64,000 nt of DNA from GCA-002726655 sp046582185 (GTDB taxonomy: Bacteria > Pseudomonadota > Gammaproteobacteria > Pseudomonadales > Azotimanducaceae): NCBI GenBank assembly GCA_046582185.1, contig JAYGEX010000034.1, positions 1 to 64,000 of the forward strand, written 5' to 3'. Shown one piece after another: positions 16,828 through 25,989 of the stretch. How positions within the stretch are numbered: position 1 is the stretch's first letter; every line of letters begins with the position of its first letter. The position numbers were made by a program, and so were the translations under genes. The notes beneath the pieces are model-generated. The model saw nothing but the letters and a program-made list of their open reading frames with translations, was not told the origin of the DNA and did no database searches.

Positions 16828-17160
16828 AAATTAAAAACCGAAATATTTGTACGAACTAGAGCAGCGCGGGGACGGGGCTACTACCGATTTGCCACAGGAA
16901 AGCCAACAGTATAAAAGAGAGGATGCGATCGTGACAGTAATTAGGTAGTTCTTGTCCTGATTCCAACACCTCCGGTGCTACACTGGTTCTTAGATTATTC
17001 TCTCGACATCTTCCCTCCATTGGCGGGGGGTGCACTGCTTCTTGCCATTACTCTCGTTATATTTTCTGGAAGCTGGGCCTGAATACCTGTCACTCTACCG
17101 GGCGAAGAAAATGCTATACCGAGCAAGCAGCAAGTATGCGACAGAACTCAAGGAGCTGAT
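16828..17160. other. Intergenic region between divergent MFS and P1 peptidase genes
   Basis: 333 bp holding the 5' regions of two divergent genes. The only clear signal is the ribosome binding site aaggag at 17149-17154, ahead of the ATG at 17161. No strong promoter, operator palindrome or RNA gene could be picked out. Confidence 0.5.
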
Positions 17161-18237
17161 ATGAATAGCTGGAACGAGTCCCCGACCGGTAAGAAAAGAG
17201 CACGTGGTGCGGGCGTGCCATTTCAAGGAATACCAGGAACTAACAATTCAATCACCGACGTTGCGGGTGTTCAGGTTGGTTACACGACTTTAATTGAGGG
17301 TGATGCCGTTCGCACTGGGGTCACCGCTATCTTGCCGAGACCTCTGGACAAGTTATCGACGCCGGTGTTTGCTGGCTATCATAGCCTTAATGGCAATGGT
17401 GAACTTACCGGCACGATATGGATGGATGAGGCAGGGCGCTGTGATGGCCCGATTACGATTACCAACACACATTCTTGTGGCGTCGCGAGGGATGCCTCTA
17501 TCAAATGGATGGTAGAGAAGATGGGTAAACTCGGTCAGTGGGCACTGCCTGTTGCAGGTGAAACTTTCGATGGTTATCTGAATGAGATCAATGGCTTTCA
17601 CGTTAAAGAAGAACATGTGATGGCAGCGTTGAATGCGGCGGCAGGTGGTCCGATTGAGGAGGGAAGTGTCGGTGGCGGTACCGGTATGATTTGTTACGGT
17701 TACAAAGGTGGCTCCGGTACGGCATCGCGATTGGTGGATACGGCGGGCATTCCAGTTACTGTGGGCGTTTTTGTGCAAGCCAATTTTGGCAAACGAGACC
17801 AGCTTACAATTGCCGGAATACCGGTAGGCAGGATTTTAAATGATCCGTCCGATGAAGATGAGAGAGGTTCCATCATAGGTATTGTCGCAACTGACGCCCC
17901 TTTGTTGCCACATCAGCTCAAGCGTTTGGCACGGCGCGTTAGTCTTGGTATTGGTCGATCCGGTGCAGTTTCAGGTCATGGCTCTGGCGATATCTTTATG
18001 GCTTTTTCGACGGCCAATGAAGATGCGCACCACGATGAGAAGCGATTGGCCAGTGCAGAGTTTGTTCCAAATTCGCGACTGGACATAATCTTCCAGGCAG
18101 TGATCCAGGCGGTTGATGAGGCGATTATGAATTCGATTTTTAGTAACGAGACGATGCAGGGGTTTGACGGCAGCGTTGTTGAAGGGCTGCCGGTTGAAGA
18201 GGTAATGAGTTTGTTGAAAGAGTATCGGGCGTTGTAG
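17161..18237 (+). CDS. P1 family peptidase, DmpA/BapA-type beta-peptidyl aminopeptidase
   Basis: 358 residues, close to DmpA/BapA length. NNSITDVAGVQVGYTTL and VRTGVTAILPRP open the alpha chain, followed by NTHSCGVARDASIKW. SGHGSGDIFMAFSTAN is the conserved autocleavage region; Ser at about residue 275 after Gly becomes the N-terminal nucleophile of the beta chain, as in DmpA and BapA. The predicted activity is removal of N-terminal L-amino or beta-amino acids, or D-esters and amides. No signal peptide is clear. A strong RBS (aaggag) precedes the ATG. Confidence 0.85.
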   Translation: MNSWNESPTGKKRARGAGVPFQGIPGTNNSITDVAGVQVGYTTLIEGDAVRTGVTAILPRPLDKLSTPVFAGYHSLNGNGELTGTIWMDEAGRCDGPITITNTHSCGVARDASIKWMVEKMGKLGQWALPVAGETFDGYLNEINGFHVKEEHVMAALNAAAGGPIEEGSVGGGTGMICYGYKGGSGTASRLVDTAGIPVTVGVFVQANFGKRDQLTIAGIPVGRILNDPSDEDERGSIIGIVATDAPLLPHQLKRLARRVSLGIGRSGAVSGHGSGDIFMAFSTANEDAHHDEKRLASAEFVPNSRLDIIFQAVIQAVDEAIMNSIFSNETMQGFDGSVVEGLPVEEVMSLLKEYRAL

Positions 18238-18259
18238 GTAATAAATTTGTTTGGCGTAG

Positions 18260-19585
18260 TTATGCAGCAGTACTTGCCAAGACCTTATTCAACGCAGTTT
18301 CCAGTGCATCAGCCATCAGATTCATTTCGGTTTCGCCGATGGTAAACGCCGAGCCGATGCAGACAATGTCGCGAACTTCGCCGGTACCACCTGGATAGAA
18401 AAAGACGCCTGCTTCCATCGCGTGGCTGACAACTTTGTTGCCAATATTGTCTTCTTCCGGAAAGCATTCGAGGGTATCTCTGTCTTTGACAATTTCGATA
18501 CCGTAGAGCAATCCTTCGCCTCGGATCTCGGCGACCAGAGGGTGCTGGCCGAAACGTTCCTCCAACAAGCCTTTAAGTTGGGGTCCGATTTTCCTGACGC
18601 GCTCAATCAATTGTTCTTCCCTCAGGATTTTAAGGACGGTTGATGCGGCTGCGCAAGACTGTGGCAGACCTGCATATGTGTGGAACATCACGCCCATTTT
18701 GGCCGCGGAAATCGCATTGGAAATTTCCTCGGTGCTGAAAATACCCGTGATTGGAGAATAACCACCAGCCAGGCCTTTACCGGAAACCATGATGTCGGGT
18801 TTGATGCCATAGACATCCGAGCCAAATTTTTCGCCGAGGCGGCCGAAGCCGGTCATGACTTCATCTACAATAAGCAGGATGTCATTCTTCTTAAGGATGG
18901 CTTGTACCCGATTCCAGTAATTGTCCGGCGGTGAGATTGCGCCGCCACTTGAACCGTTTATAGGCTCTGCGATCAGGGCGGCAATATTATCCGCACCGAT
19001 TCGCTCAATAGTGTCTTCGAGGCTTTTCACGTAGTAGTCAGCTGCATCGGGATGGTGCCGGCCGAGGGGACATCGAAGGGGATATGGTGTCTCGATGGTT
19101 GGGTAAATGTCGAGTATGCCTTCCAGGCCTCGCTTCCTGGACAAATGGCCAGACACTGCAGCAGTGGTGATAGTCGTGCCGTGATAAGAAATACTTCTGG
19201 CGAGTATGACGTTCTTCTCGGGGCGACCTACCGCGACCTGATATTGGACGGCGATCTTAATGGCAGACTCGTTGCCCTCGGAACCGCCGGATGAAACATG
19301 GGTCCGCGTCAGGTGTTCAGGTAACCAGTGTGTGAGGAGTTCTTCGGTTAGCGCTTCTCGTTCCGGCGTTAACCAGGGCGGAATAGCGTAGGTGCAATTC
19401 ATGGTTGCTGCATGGATAGCATCCGCTACCTCCTTGCGACCATGGCCAATGTTGGAAACAATTGCGCCGCCAGCAGCATCCAGAATTTTTTTCCCAGTGT
19501 CAGTGTAGAGATAAGCGCCTTCTGCGCGACTAAGTGATGTGTTGTTGTTTACCTTCAGGAAAGGCCAGTTACTGCTCTTACTCAT
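18260..19585 (-). CDS. Class III PLP-dependent aminotransferase
   Basis: 441 residues. HVSSGGSEGNESAIKIAVQYQ, ISYHGTTITTAAVSGH and LLIVDEVMTGFGRLG are the cofactor-phosphate, aromatic-stacking and Asp motifs of class III (omega) aminotransferases. The PLP lysine is in VSGKGLAGGYSPITG (about K270), followed by the HTYAGLPQSCAAA Thr-containing segment. It would use a terminal-amino donor (beta-alanine, GABA, taurine or a similar amine) with pyruvate or 2-oxoglutarate. It lies 27 bp downstream of the PF10118 gene, so co-transcription is likely. Confidence 0.85.
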   Translation of the reverse strand: MSKSSNWPFLKVNNNTSLSRAEGAYLYTDTGKKILDAAGGAIVSNIGHGRKEVADAIHAATMNCTYAIPPWLTPEREALTEELLTHWLPEHLTRTHVSSGGSEGNESAIKIAVQYQVAVGRPEKNVILARSISYHGTTITTAAVSGHLSRKRGLEGILDIYPTIETPYPLRCPLGRHHPDAADYYVKSLEDTIERIGADNIAALIAEPINGSSGGAISPPDNYWNRVQAILKKNDILLIVDEVMTGFGRLGEKFGSDVYGIKPDIMVSGKGLAGGYSPITGIFSTEEISNAISAAKMGVMFHTYAGLPQSCAAASTVLKILREEQLIERVRKIGPQLKGLLEERFGQHPLVAEIRGEGLLYGIEIVKDRDTLECFPEEDNIGNKVVSHAMEAGVFFYPGGTGEVRDIVCIGSAFTIGETEMNLMADALETALNKVLASTAA

Positions 19586-19612
19586 GAATTTTGTCTCTAA
19601 TTTGAAGAGTTC

Positions 19613-20410
19613 TTAATTGGTAGAAAATTGCACTGCATATTCTTCCAGTCTCTCGTTCAGCGAATCAGGAATTTTATAGTTGGCCGGGTTGTACCAGGGA
19701 AACAAGGTATTGAGGTAGCGCAAGCCACCTGCAAGCAGGAAGAAAGGTATATAAGGATACATTCTGTAACCTTCCGCTTTTAGCATCACGCGGTAAAAGC
19801 GATGGATGTAATTCAGATAATGGTACTGGGATTTTAAGCCCTGAATCAGTCGGTAGGGATAACTGCCCACCACATGATTATAGACATCGAAGGCAACAGT
19901 TCTGTGTTCAATTTCTTCCAGTGCGTGCCAGTCCATCAGTTCCGCCCAACCTTTTGATATTGGCCCATCATCCTTTGGCCCTTCCTCTGTATTGGCGAGT
20001 GCTGCGGCACAGGTCATTGCCTCAAATCCTTCGGCATAGGCCAGGTTGAACTTCAGGGGTTTCTCCTTCAGGAATCGAGCATAATCTGCCTTCATTTCCA
20101 CTTCGATTTGCTGAAGTTCCTGGGCCACAGTATCGTTAAATTTGCCGCGGATGACATTGTTTAGCCTTGCGTGATTACGATAGTGATTACCCTCTTGCTG
20201 AGAGAATCGTTTCATATCTTCTAACAGCTTTTCGTCATCAACCTGATCTGCGGCCTTAAGCATCATGCGAATAAGGTATGGTTCCAGATAGGGCATGGTC
20301 ATCGAAAATGCTGCGATGAAAAGTGACACCCTGGGTAAAGCGGGAATAGCGTAAAGATTTACATCATCCGGGAATTCGAAGTTCACTTTTCTCACGATGA
20401 TTTCTGACAC
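19613..20410 (-). CDS. PF10118-like metal-dependent hydrolase family protein
   Basis: 265 residues from a GTG start at 20408-20410, preceded by an aggga ribosome site. An ATG 27 codons upstream at 20491 would place the start exactly on top of the divergent gene's start, so the GTG is preferred. VRKVNFEFPDDVNLYAIPALPRVSLFIAAFSM, FSQQEGNHYRNHARLN and DWHALEEIEHRTVAFDVYNHV follow the predicted metal-dependent hydrolase family PF10118. Spaced Glu and His residues in helices suggest a ferritin-like di-metal site. The reaction is not established. It is divergent from the FAH-type gene. Confidence 0.7.
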   Translation of the reverse strand: MSEIIVRKVNFEFPDDVNLYAIPALPRVSLFIAAFSMTMPYLEPYLIRMMLKAADQVDDEKLLEDMKRFSQQEGNHYRNHARLNNVIRGKFNDTVAQELQQIEVEMKADYARFLKEKPLKFNLAYAEGFEAMTCAAALANTEEGPKDDGPISKGWAELMDWHALEEIEHRTVAFDVYNHVVGSYPYRLIQGLKSQYHYLNYIHRFYRVMLKAEGYRMYPYIPFFLLAGGLRYLNTLFPWYNPANYKIPDSLNERLEEYAVQFSTN

Positions 20411-20490
20411 AGACAGATCCCTGAATTCAAAACAGTTAGTATTGAGAATTATGCGCCTAATGGAAATTGAGAGCAATTGAGGAGAAGGCA

Positions 20491-21267
20491 ATGAGCCAGA
20501 ATAATCTGACCGTTAAGGAATGGGCTACCTTGTTGTACGAGGCGAGCTCCAGAGGAGAAGCGAGGCCGGTGTGTTCAGAACGTATTGCAGGCGTTGATAT
20601 CGATCTTGCCTATGAAGCGCAAGGTGAATTTGCAAAGTTACGCATGGGCCTTGGTTCAATATCAGGGTTCAAAGGGGCGCTCACCAGTAAGGCCGCCCAG
20701 GATGCGATGGGAATGTCTGATCCCGCAAGCGGGGTCATGTTTGATTTCATGCAGGTGCCTTTGGGCTCAAATGTTGAATTAAGCCGCTACAGGAGGATCG
20801 TCATTGAGACGGAGATCGGCTACTGCATTGGCAAAGAGATATCAGCGCCGATTCAAGCCAGTGAACTTGGTGACTTTATTGAATACAACTTCCCGATGGT
20901 GGAAATCGCAGATATTGGTTTTGATGATCCCCGTGCCATGACCCCCTTTGATTTTGTTGCAGCTGGCTCAGCGGCGGCTGGATACATTGTTGGGCAGAGG
21001 AGTTCTGATACTGATGTTAATGCTGTCGAAGTAAGCCTGAGTTGTGATGGCGAATTACTTCATACAGGCAAAGGTTCTGATGCAATGGGTGATCAAACAA
21101 AAGCTGCGACCTGGCTTATCAATCATGCGGTTTCTCTTGGTTACACCTTGATGCCCGGTCATGTGCTAATGACAGGTTCGCTCGGACGAATTCGCATGGT
21201 GACGGAAGCGGGTGAATACTTAGCAGATTTCGGTAATTTTGGTGCTATTAAGTTTTTGGTGGTGTAG
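20491..21267 (+). CDS. 2-keto-4-pentenoate hydratase-like (FAH superfamily) protein
   Basis: 258 residues from ATG 20491, preceded by gaggagaagg; an in-frame ATG at 20467 lacks a good ribosome site. GISGFK-type substrate loop (GSISGFKGALTS), RRIVIETEIGYCIGKEI with metal-binding glutamates, FPMVEIADIGFDD and a GHVLMTGSLG-like strand fit the MhpD/DmpE hydratase and oxalocrotonate decarboxylase branch of the fumarylacetoacetate hydrolase superfamily. It would act with Mg2+ or Mn2+ on 2-oxo acids from ring or chain degradation. No meta-cleavage genes are adjacent, so the pathway is open. Confidence 0.75.
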   Translation: MSQNNLTVKEWATLLYEASSRGEARPVCSERIAGVDIDLAYEAQGEFAKLRMGLGSISGFKGALTSKAAQDAMGMSDPASGVMFDFMQVPLGSNVELSRYRRIVIETEIGYCIGKEISAPIQASELGDFIEYNFPMVEIADIGFDDPRAMTPFDFVAAGSAAAGYIVGQRSSDTDVNAVEVSLSCDGELLHTGKGSDAMGDQTKAATWLINHAVSLGYTLMPGHVLMTGSLGRIRMVTEAGEYLADFGNFGAIKFLVV

Positions 21268-21370
21268 TTTCGCTACGTTTATTGTGCGCTAAGGCCATGG
21301 CAGAAAATCAATTTATTTAAAGTGATACTATCGGCCTAACTTTTTATTAGCAGGGCAAGGGGAAGCCAAT

Positions 21371-22642
21371 ATGGATTTTGATATACCACAAGAGATTCAA
21401 GACTATTTAGTCGTACTTGATGATTTCATTGACAAAGAAATCAAGCCGCTAGAAAACAAGGACGATAATATTCGTTTCTTCGATCACCGGAGGGAAGATT
21501 CGCGAACAGATTGGGACAGGGGCGGATTGCCAAGTGAAGAATGGGAGGCTCTGCTTCGACAGGCTCGGGATCTCGCTGATGCGGCCGGTCATTATCGTTA
21601 TCCCATTGCGAAAGAGTATGGCGGGCAGGATGGATCCAATTTAGGCATGGCGATTATTCGCGAACATTTCGCGGCCAAGGGCCTTGGCTTGCATAACGAT
21701 CTGCAGACTGAACATTCAATTGTTGGAAACAATGTTGGTTTGTTGTTGATGTTGTCATACGGTACAGAAGAACAAAAAGAAGAGTGGGTGCCTCTGCTGC
21801 TTGAAGGTAAGCGTGGCTTTGCATTCGGTATTACAGAACCTGACCATGGCTCTGATGCCACGCACATGGAAACAAATGCGGTTCGTGATGGCGATGGCTG
21901 GCGAATTAACGGAACGAAGACCTGGAATACAGGCATCCACAAAGCCCAGTACGACATGATCCTCGCTCGCACCAGCGGTAATGCCGGTGATGGCGGAGGT
22001 ATTACTGCTTTTCTCACGCCGATGAATTCCGATGGACTGAAAATCGAGGAGATGTTGTGGACCTTTAATATGCCGACGGATCACGGCACCGTATCGCTGA
22101 AAGATGTTTATGTGGATAACGGGGCAGTGTTTGGTGGTGTTGGCCGCGGCTTGCAGGTGGTCCAGCACTTTTTTAATGAGAACAGGATTCGTCAGGCGGC
22201 TTCCAGTCTCGGCGCAGCACAGTTCTGTATTGATGAATCTGTTAAATACGCCAATATCCGCAAACCCTTTGGCAAACCTTTGTCCATCAATCAGGCCATT
22301 CAGTTTCCACTTGCGGAATTACACACTCGTTGTGAGATGTTGCGTGCGTTAATTCACAAGACTGCCTGGCAAATGGACAAGTATGGGAACTTCAAAGTTT
22401 CAGACAAGGTATCCATGTGTAACTATCAAGCTAATCGATTGTGCTGTGAAGCAGCGGACCAGGCCATGCAGGTCCACGGTGGTCTTGGCTATTCCAGACA
22501 TAAGCCCTTTGAACACATTTACCGTCATCACAGACGTTACCGTATTACAGAAGGTGCAGAAGAGATTCAGATTCGCCGGATCGCAGGGTATATGTTTGGC
22601 TTCATGAAACAGCAGGCGCCGAAAGGCGTAATAGAAGATTAG
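21371..22642 (+). CDS. Acyl-CoA dehydrogenase
   Basis: 423 residues. FGITEPDHGSDATHMETNAVRDGDGWRINGTKTWNTG is the FAD/substrate-binding middle-domain signature. The C-terminal helical domain has ANRLCCEAADQAMQVHGGLGYSRHKPFEHIYRHHRRYRITEGAEEIQIR, the second ACAD signature. The N-terminus resembles the ACAD10/11 long-chain group. It oxidises acyl-CoA to enoyl-CoA and passes electrons to ETF. The next gene starts 14 bp downstream and encodes the APH-like kinase partner often fused or paired with such dehydrogenases (as in ACAD10/11), so the two probably work together. Confidence 0.9.
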   Translation: MDFDIPQEIQDYLVVLDDFIDKEIKPLENKDDNIRFFDHRREDSRTDWDRGGLPSEEWEALLRQARDLADAAGHYRYPIAKEYGGQDGSNLGMAIIREHFAAKGLGLHNDLQTEHSIVGNNVGLLLMLSYGTEEQKEEWVPLLLEGKRGFAFGITEPDHGSDATHMETNAVRDGDGWRINGTKTWNTGIHKAQYDMILARTSGNAGDGGGITAFLTPMNSDGLKIEEMLWTFNMPTDHGTVSLKDVYVDNGAVFGGVGRGLQVVQHFFNENRIRQAASSLGAAQFCIDESVKYANIRKPFGKPLSINQAIQFPLAELHTRCEMLRALIHKTAWQMDKYGNFKVSDKVSMCNYQANRLCCEAADQAMQVHGGLGYSRHKPFEHIYRHHRRYRITEGAEEIQIRRIAGYMFGFMKQQAPKGVIED

Positions 22643-22656
22643 ACAACGGCAGAATA

Positions 22657-24072
22657 TTGATGACATCAGATGATGCTACTTTTGAGAAGAAGGTCGAGCA
22701 GGTCCTTGTTAAACACATTCCCGGTTGCTCGAAGCTGATATCAATCGACAGGCTTTCCGGCGGCGCCAGCCAGGAGACTTATCGTATCGAAGTGAGAGTC
22801 AATGGCGATGATCGATTGATCGCAATGCGCCGCTCCCCTGGAGGCGAATATGTTGAAGCGCTGCCTTCTCATCCTGGCCTTGATGTTGAGGCCTTGTTAA
22901 TGAAGCTTGCCCATGAGGCAGGTGTTCCTGAACCTGAGGTCTATCATGTGCTGACCAGGGATGACGATCTTGGCGATGGCTTTGTAATGGAGTGGCTGGA
23001 AGGTGAAGCCCTCGGTTCGCGCATTCTGCGCTCTCCCCAATTCGATAAGATTCGGCCGGAGCTGGCTTACCAATGCGGGCAAATAATGGCCCGGATTCAT
23101 CAAATCGACCTTAAGGCCAGTGGCCTTGATCAAAGGCTGGCGGTTATTCCGCCAAAAGAATTCCTGAGCCAGACCTGGGAGCGGTACAAGGTGCTCAACG
23201 TGCCCCAGCCCATGATTGACTACACTGGTCGCTGGCTTCAGGAGAATTTGCCAAGGGATTTCAGCTTGTCTCTCGTGCACAATGACTTCCGCAACGGTAA
23301 CTTTATGATTACTGCCGATCGCATCGTTGCGGTTCTCGACTGGGAAGTTGCTCATATTGGCGATCCCATGCGAGACCTGGGTTGGATATGCACGAACTCA
23401 TGGCGCTTCAATCATGATCCTCCAGTAGGTGGCTTCGGCGAATACGAAGCGCTGTTTAGGGGCTATGAAGAAGTAAGCGGTAAACAGGTTAATCCTGAAC
23501 ACGTAAAATTCTGGGAAGTCTTCGGCTCATTCTGGTGGGCGGTGGGCACGCTTCAATTTGTGGAGCATTACCGAAATGGCCCGGACCAGTCCGTTGAGCG
23601 GCCTGCGGTGGGGCGTAGAACATCCGAGTGTCAGGTAGATTGTGTCAATCTTCTGATCCCTGGGCCAGTTGAATTAGCCTCGGTAGAATCCAGCCACGAA
23701 GGTCTCAGTGACATGCCGCGGGCAGATGAGTTGCTTACGAGTGTTAGAGATTTTTTACGTGACGAAGTGATGTCCGAGACCAGCGGCAGGGTTAATTTTC
23801 TCGCCCGTGTGGCTTCCAATTCACTGGATATCGTCGTTCGGGAGCTGGCAATGGGTCCGGCAATATTACAGGATGAAGAGACCCGGCTTAGAGCTATCTA
23901 TGATAGCGAAGAGTCCCTTGCGACATTGCGCTGGCGTCTGGTAAACGAACTCCGGGATGGCGCCATGGCGCTGGACAATGAAGCCGTAAATGCTCACCTT
24001 CGTGCCACAGTGATCAATCAGATTGCAATAGATCAACCTAAATACAGCGGTTACCGCAGGGCGACTGAATAA
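22657..24072 (+). CDS. APH-family phosphotransferase with C-terminal DUF6285 domain
   Basis: 471 residues. Residues 20-330 form an aminoglycoside/choline-kinase-like fold: SGGASQETYRIEV (P-loop-like), LVHNDFRNGNFMITADRIVAVLDWEVAHIGDPMRDLGW with catalytic Asp, Asn and the DxE-type metal motif. The last ~130 residues (MPRADELLTSVRDFLRDEVM...) match DUF6285, which commonly follows this kinase domain. By analogy with ACAD10/11, such kinases phosphorylate 4-hydroxyacyl-CoAs before the dehydrogenase removes the phosphate. That fits the immediately upstream acyl-CoA dehydrogenase, but is inference here. Confidence 0.8.
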   Translation: MMTSDDATFEKKVEQVLVKHIPGCSKLISIDRLSGGASQETYRIEVRVNGDDRLIAMRRSPGGEYVEALPSHPGLDVEALLMKLAHEAGVPEPEVYHVLTRDDDLGDGFVMEWLEGEALGSRILRSPQFDKIRPELAYQCGQIMARIHQIDLKASGLDQRLAVIPPKEFLSQTWERYKVLNVPQPMIDYTGRWLQENLPRDFSLSLVHNDFRNGNFMITADRIVAVLDWEVAHIGDPMRDLGWICTNSWRFNHDPPVGGFGEYEALFRGYEEVSGKQVNPEHVKFWEVFGSFWWAVGTLQFVEHYRNGPDQSVERPAVGRRTSECQVDCVNLLIPGPVELASVESSHEGLSDMPRADELLTSVRDFLRDEVMSETSGRVNFLARVASNSLDIVVRELAMGPAILQDEETRLRAIYDSEESLATLRWRLVNELRDGAMALDNEAVNAHLRATVINQIAIDQPKYSGYRRATE

Positions 24073-24084
24073 ATTTGTAGTGGA

Positions 24085-24136
24085 GCTACTGTTATCTAAG
24101 CGAGTGTTACCAAAACAAGTGCTACTAAAATAATTG
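24085..24136. repeat. Short imperfect repeat between convergent genes
   Basis: After the kinase-like gene stop, a unit of about 15 bp (variants gagtgttaccaaaa, aagtgctactaaaa, aattgctaccag) occurs three times before the convergent DUF445 gene ends. It shows no stem-loop. Confidence 0.5.
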
Positions 24137-25429
24137 CTACCAGAGTGAGAAATCAAGCATCCCTGGCAAGACCGTCAGCGTGTGGATAGTCAGCCCCGCG
24201 AGCCCGCCAATCACTGTGCCATTGATACGAATAAACTGAAGGTCCCGACCAATCTGGAGCTCGATTCGCTCGGAGGTTGCCTTTGGGTCCCAGCTATCGA
24301 TCGTGCCGGATATGAGATCTGCAACTTCGTGACCGTAGGAACGAATCAGATATCTGCCACTATCTTCTGCCCAGCCGTCAATCTTCTTCGCCAGTACTTC
24401 GTCATCCAGAATGCTCTGTCCGAATTTCACCACTGCCTCTTCGATAGCCTTGGTGAGGTCCGCGTCCGGATCGCCGCTCTGGTTTAATAATGCCTGTTTG
24501 ATGTCTGCCCACAGCGACAGAGTGAAATCGCGCACCGTTGGTTCTTTCAGCAGGTCTTCCTTGATGGCAATTTCCTTTTCCGCGATGTCCGGTGAATGCT
24601 TAAGGTCTTCCATGAATTCATTCATCATGCCGACCATACGCTTTCGAATTGGGTGGAATACGTCGACCTGCATCTCGTAGAGCATTTTACTGGTACTTCT
24701 TACGATGCGGCGGTAGATGGCCTTATCCACCGAGCTGGGGAACCACCAGGGTGTTTCCTGTTCTACTTTTTCCTTGATGTCCTTGTCGCTATCTTCAAGC
24801 AGGTAGAGGCCGAACTTCACTCCACTATCAAACAGTTCCTGCTGGCGCCGTCCGGATGTGATGAAAGATAACAGCTCGCCAATAATGGGCGCGAATGAGG
24901 TATCGCGGATACGTTGCTGGACATTTTTTTCAATCATGAGCTGAATATCATCGTCGTTCATGACGCGCACGGCACCAGCGAGGCCTTCGGTGATTTGCAG
25001 GGCGACGGCCTGGGCATTCTCTTTCTCAACGATCCATCCGGCAATCCTGCGACTTAGATTCATGGACCGGATCTTTGAAGAGATGACTTCTTCAGAGAGG
25101 AAGTTATTTTGAACAAATGCACCAAATTGTTCGGCGATGGCGTCTTTTCGATTGGGAATAATCGCAGTGTGGGGGATCTTCAGGCCCATGGGATGGCGAA
25201 AGAGGGCGGTGACCGCGAACCAGTCGGCGATGGCGCCGATCATTGCGGCCTCCGCCGTCGCCGAGACAAATCCCAGCCAGGTGGCATGGTCGGGGAATCG
25301 GTTGCCCAGGATTGCGGTGGTGACATAAACGAAGGTGGCGAATAACAGCAGGCTAAGGGCCAAACGTTTCATCTTTGTCAGTTCAGTTTTTTTAGTTAGT
25401 TCCAGGTCGGTGTAATTTTCCAGAAGCAT
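24137..25429 (-). CDS. DUF445 domain-containing membrane protein
   Basis: 430 residues. A transmembrane helix (ALSLLLFATFVYVTTAILG) precedes GFVSATAEAAMIGAIADWFAVTALFRHPMGLKIPHTAIIPNRKDAI, the DUF445 signature. A long amphipathic alpha-helical region follows (residues 90-390), and a C-terminal hydrophobic hairpin (NGTVIGGLAGLTIHTLTVL) ends the protein. This is the usual YjiN-like layout of two membrane anchors with a large helical domain. The function is not established; envelope association is expected. The likely start is the internal MKRLALS, 19 codons in, which gives a better membrane N-terminus. Confidence 0.85.
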   Translation of the reverse strand: MLLENYTDLELTKKTELTKMKRLALSLLLFATFVYVTTAILGNRFPDHATWLGFVSATAEAAMIGAIADWFAVTALFRHPMGLKIPHTAIIPNRKDAIAEQFGAFVQNNFLSEEVISSKIRSMNLSRRIAGWIVEKENAQAVALQITEGLAGAVRVMNDDDIQLMIEKNVQQRIRDTSFAPIIGELLSFITSGRRQQELFDSGVKFGLYLLEDSDKDIKEKVEQETPWWFPSSVDKAIYRRIVRSTSKMLYEMQVDVFHPIRKRMVGMMNEFMEDLKHSPDIAEKEIAIKEDLLKEPTVRDFTLSLWADIKQALLNQSGDPDADLTKAIEEAVVKFGQSILDDEVLAKKIDGWAEDSGRYLIRSYGHEVADLISGTIDSWDPKATSERIELQIGRDLQFIRINGTVIGGLAGLTIHTLTVLPGMLDFSLW

Positions 25430-25833
25430 GCACTACTCAATAAGGTTAACTGACAGATTGAAAGACGTAGGGTGAAAAGGGCGCATATATTATATGAATG
25501 TATATGGATGCTCTATCATTTGAATCAAGCATAGAGGCTAAATCATTGTGATCTGTGATTTCGACCCCATTTATAGTGCAGCAAGTTTGATACCAATTCA
25601 TAAAAGACAACTAAATCAAGGGTTTATGGCCTATCAATATTCGCTTGATTATGGAATGCCCAGATATTGGCTAATCTGCCTCATTCTTGCGACCCTTGTC
25701 CGGCTTAATTTGTATGCTTATGCGGCCATATTTACCAGTATGAGTTCCAAGCAGAGTTCGATAATAGTTGCGTACGAAATTGGCAGCAGTTTGATAACCG
25801 TATGATAACAATACCAATATTAAACTCAGCCGG

Positions 25834-25880
25834 TATAATCGCCTCCCCGGTGTTAATCCGGGCGGGTAGTTGCTGCCCGG
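25834..25880 (+). promoter_or_regulatory. Candidate promoter -10 and leader hairpins upstream of the pfa locus
   Basis: A perfect TATAAT lies at 25834-25839, about 150 bp before the enoyl reductase start; no good -35 is seen at the normal spacing. Directly downstream, cccgg-tgttaat-ccggg (25846-25862) and cggg-tagttgctg-cccg (25863-25879) can form two adjacent small hairpins in the leader. The rest of 25430-25989 is A+T-rich and shows no gene. A regulatory role is inferred only from position. Confidence 0.35.
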
Positions 25881-25989
25881 ATAAGTAGCCTGGAAGATAG
25901 AGACGACGCCGATTGAGCTGACATTGAGGCCGACATTGAGGCGACATTTAAAGCGCAGCGGTCGACGTACAGATTGAGAAAGTAAAATA

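Noticed and set aside
20411..20491. ATG at 20491 on the minus strand as the start of the PF10118 gene
   Set aside because: It would coincide with the divergent gene's start codon and leave no room for promoters; a GTG with aggga lies 27 codons downstream, where family similarity begins.
25548..25805. 85-codon plus-strand reading frame upstream of pfaD
   Set aside because: No ribosome site, no recognisable motif and unusual composition; it lies in an A+T-rich leader region.
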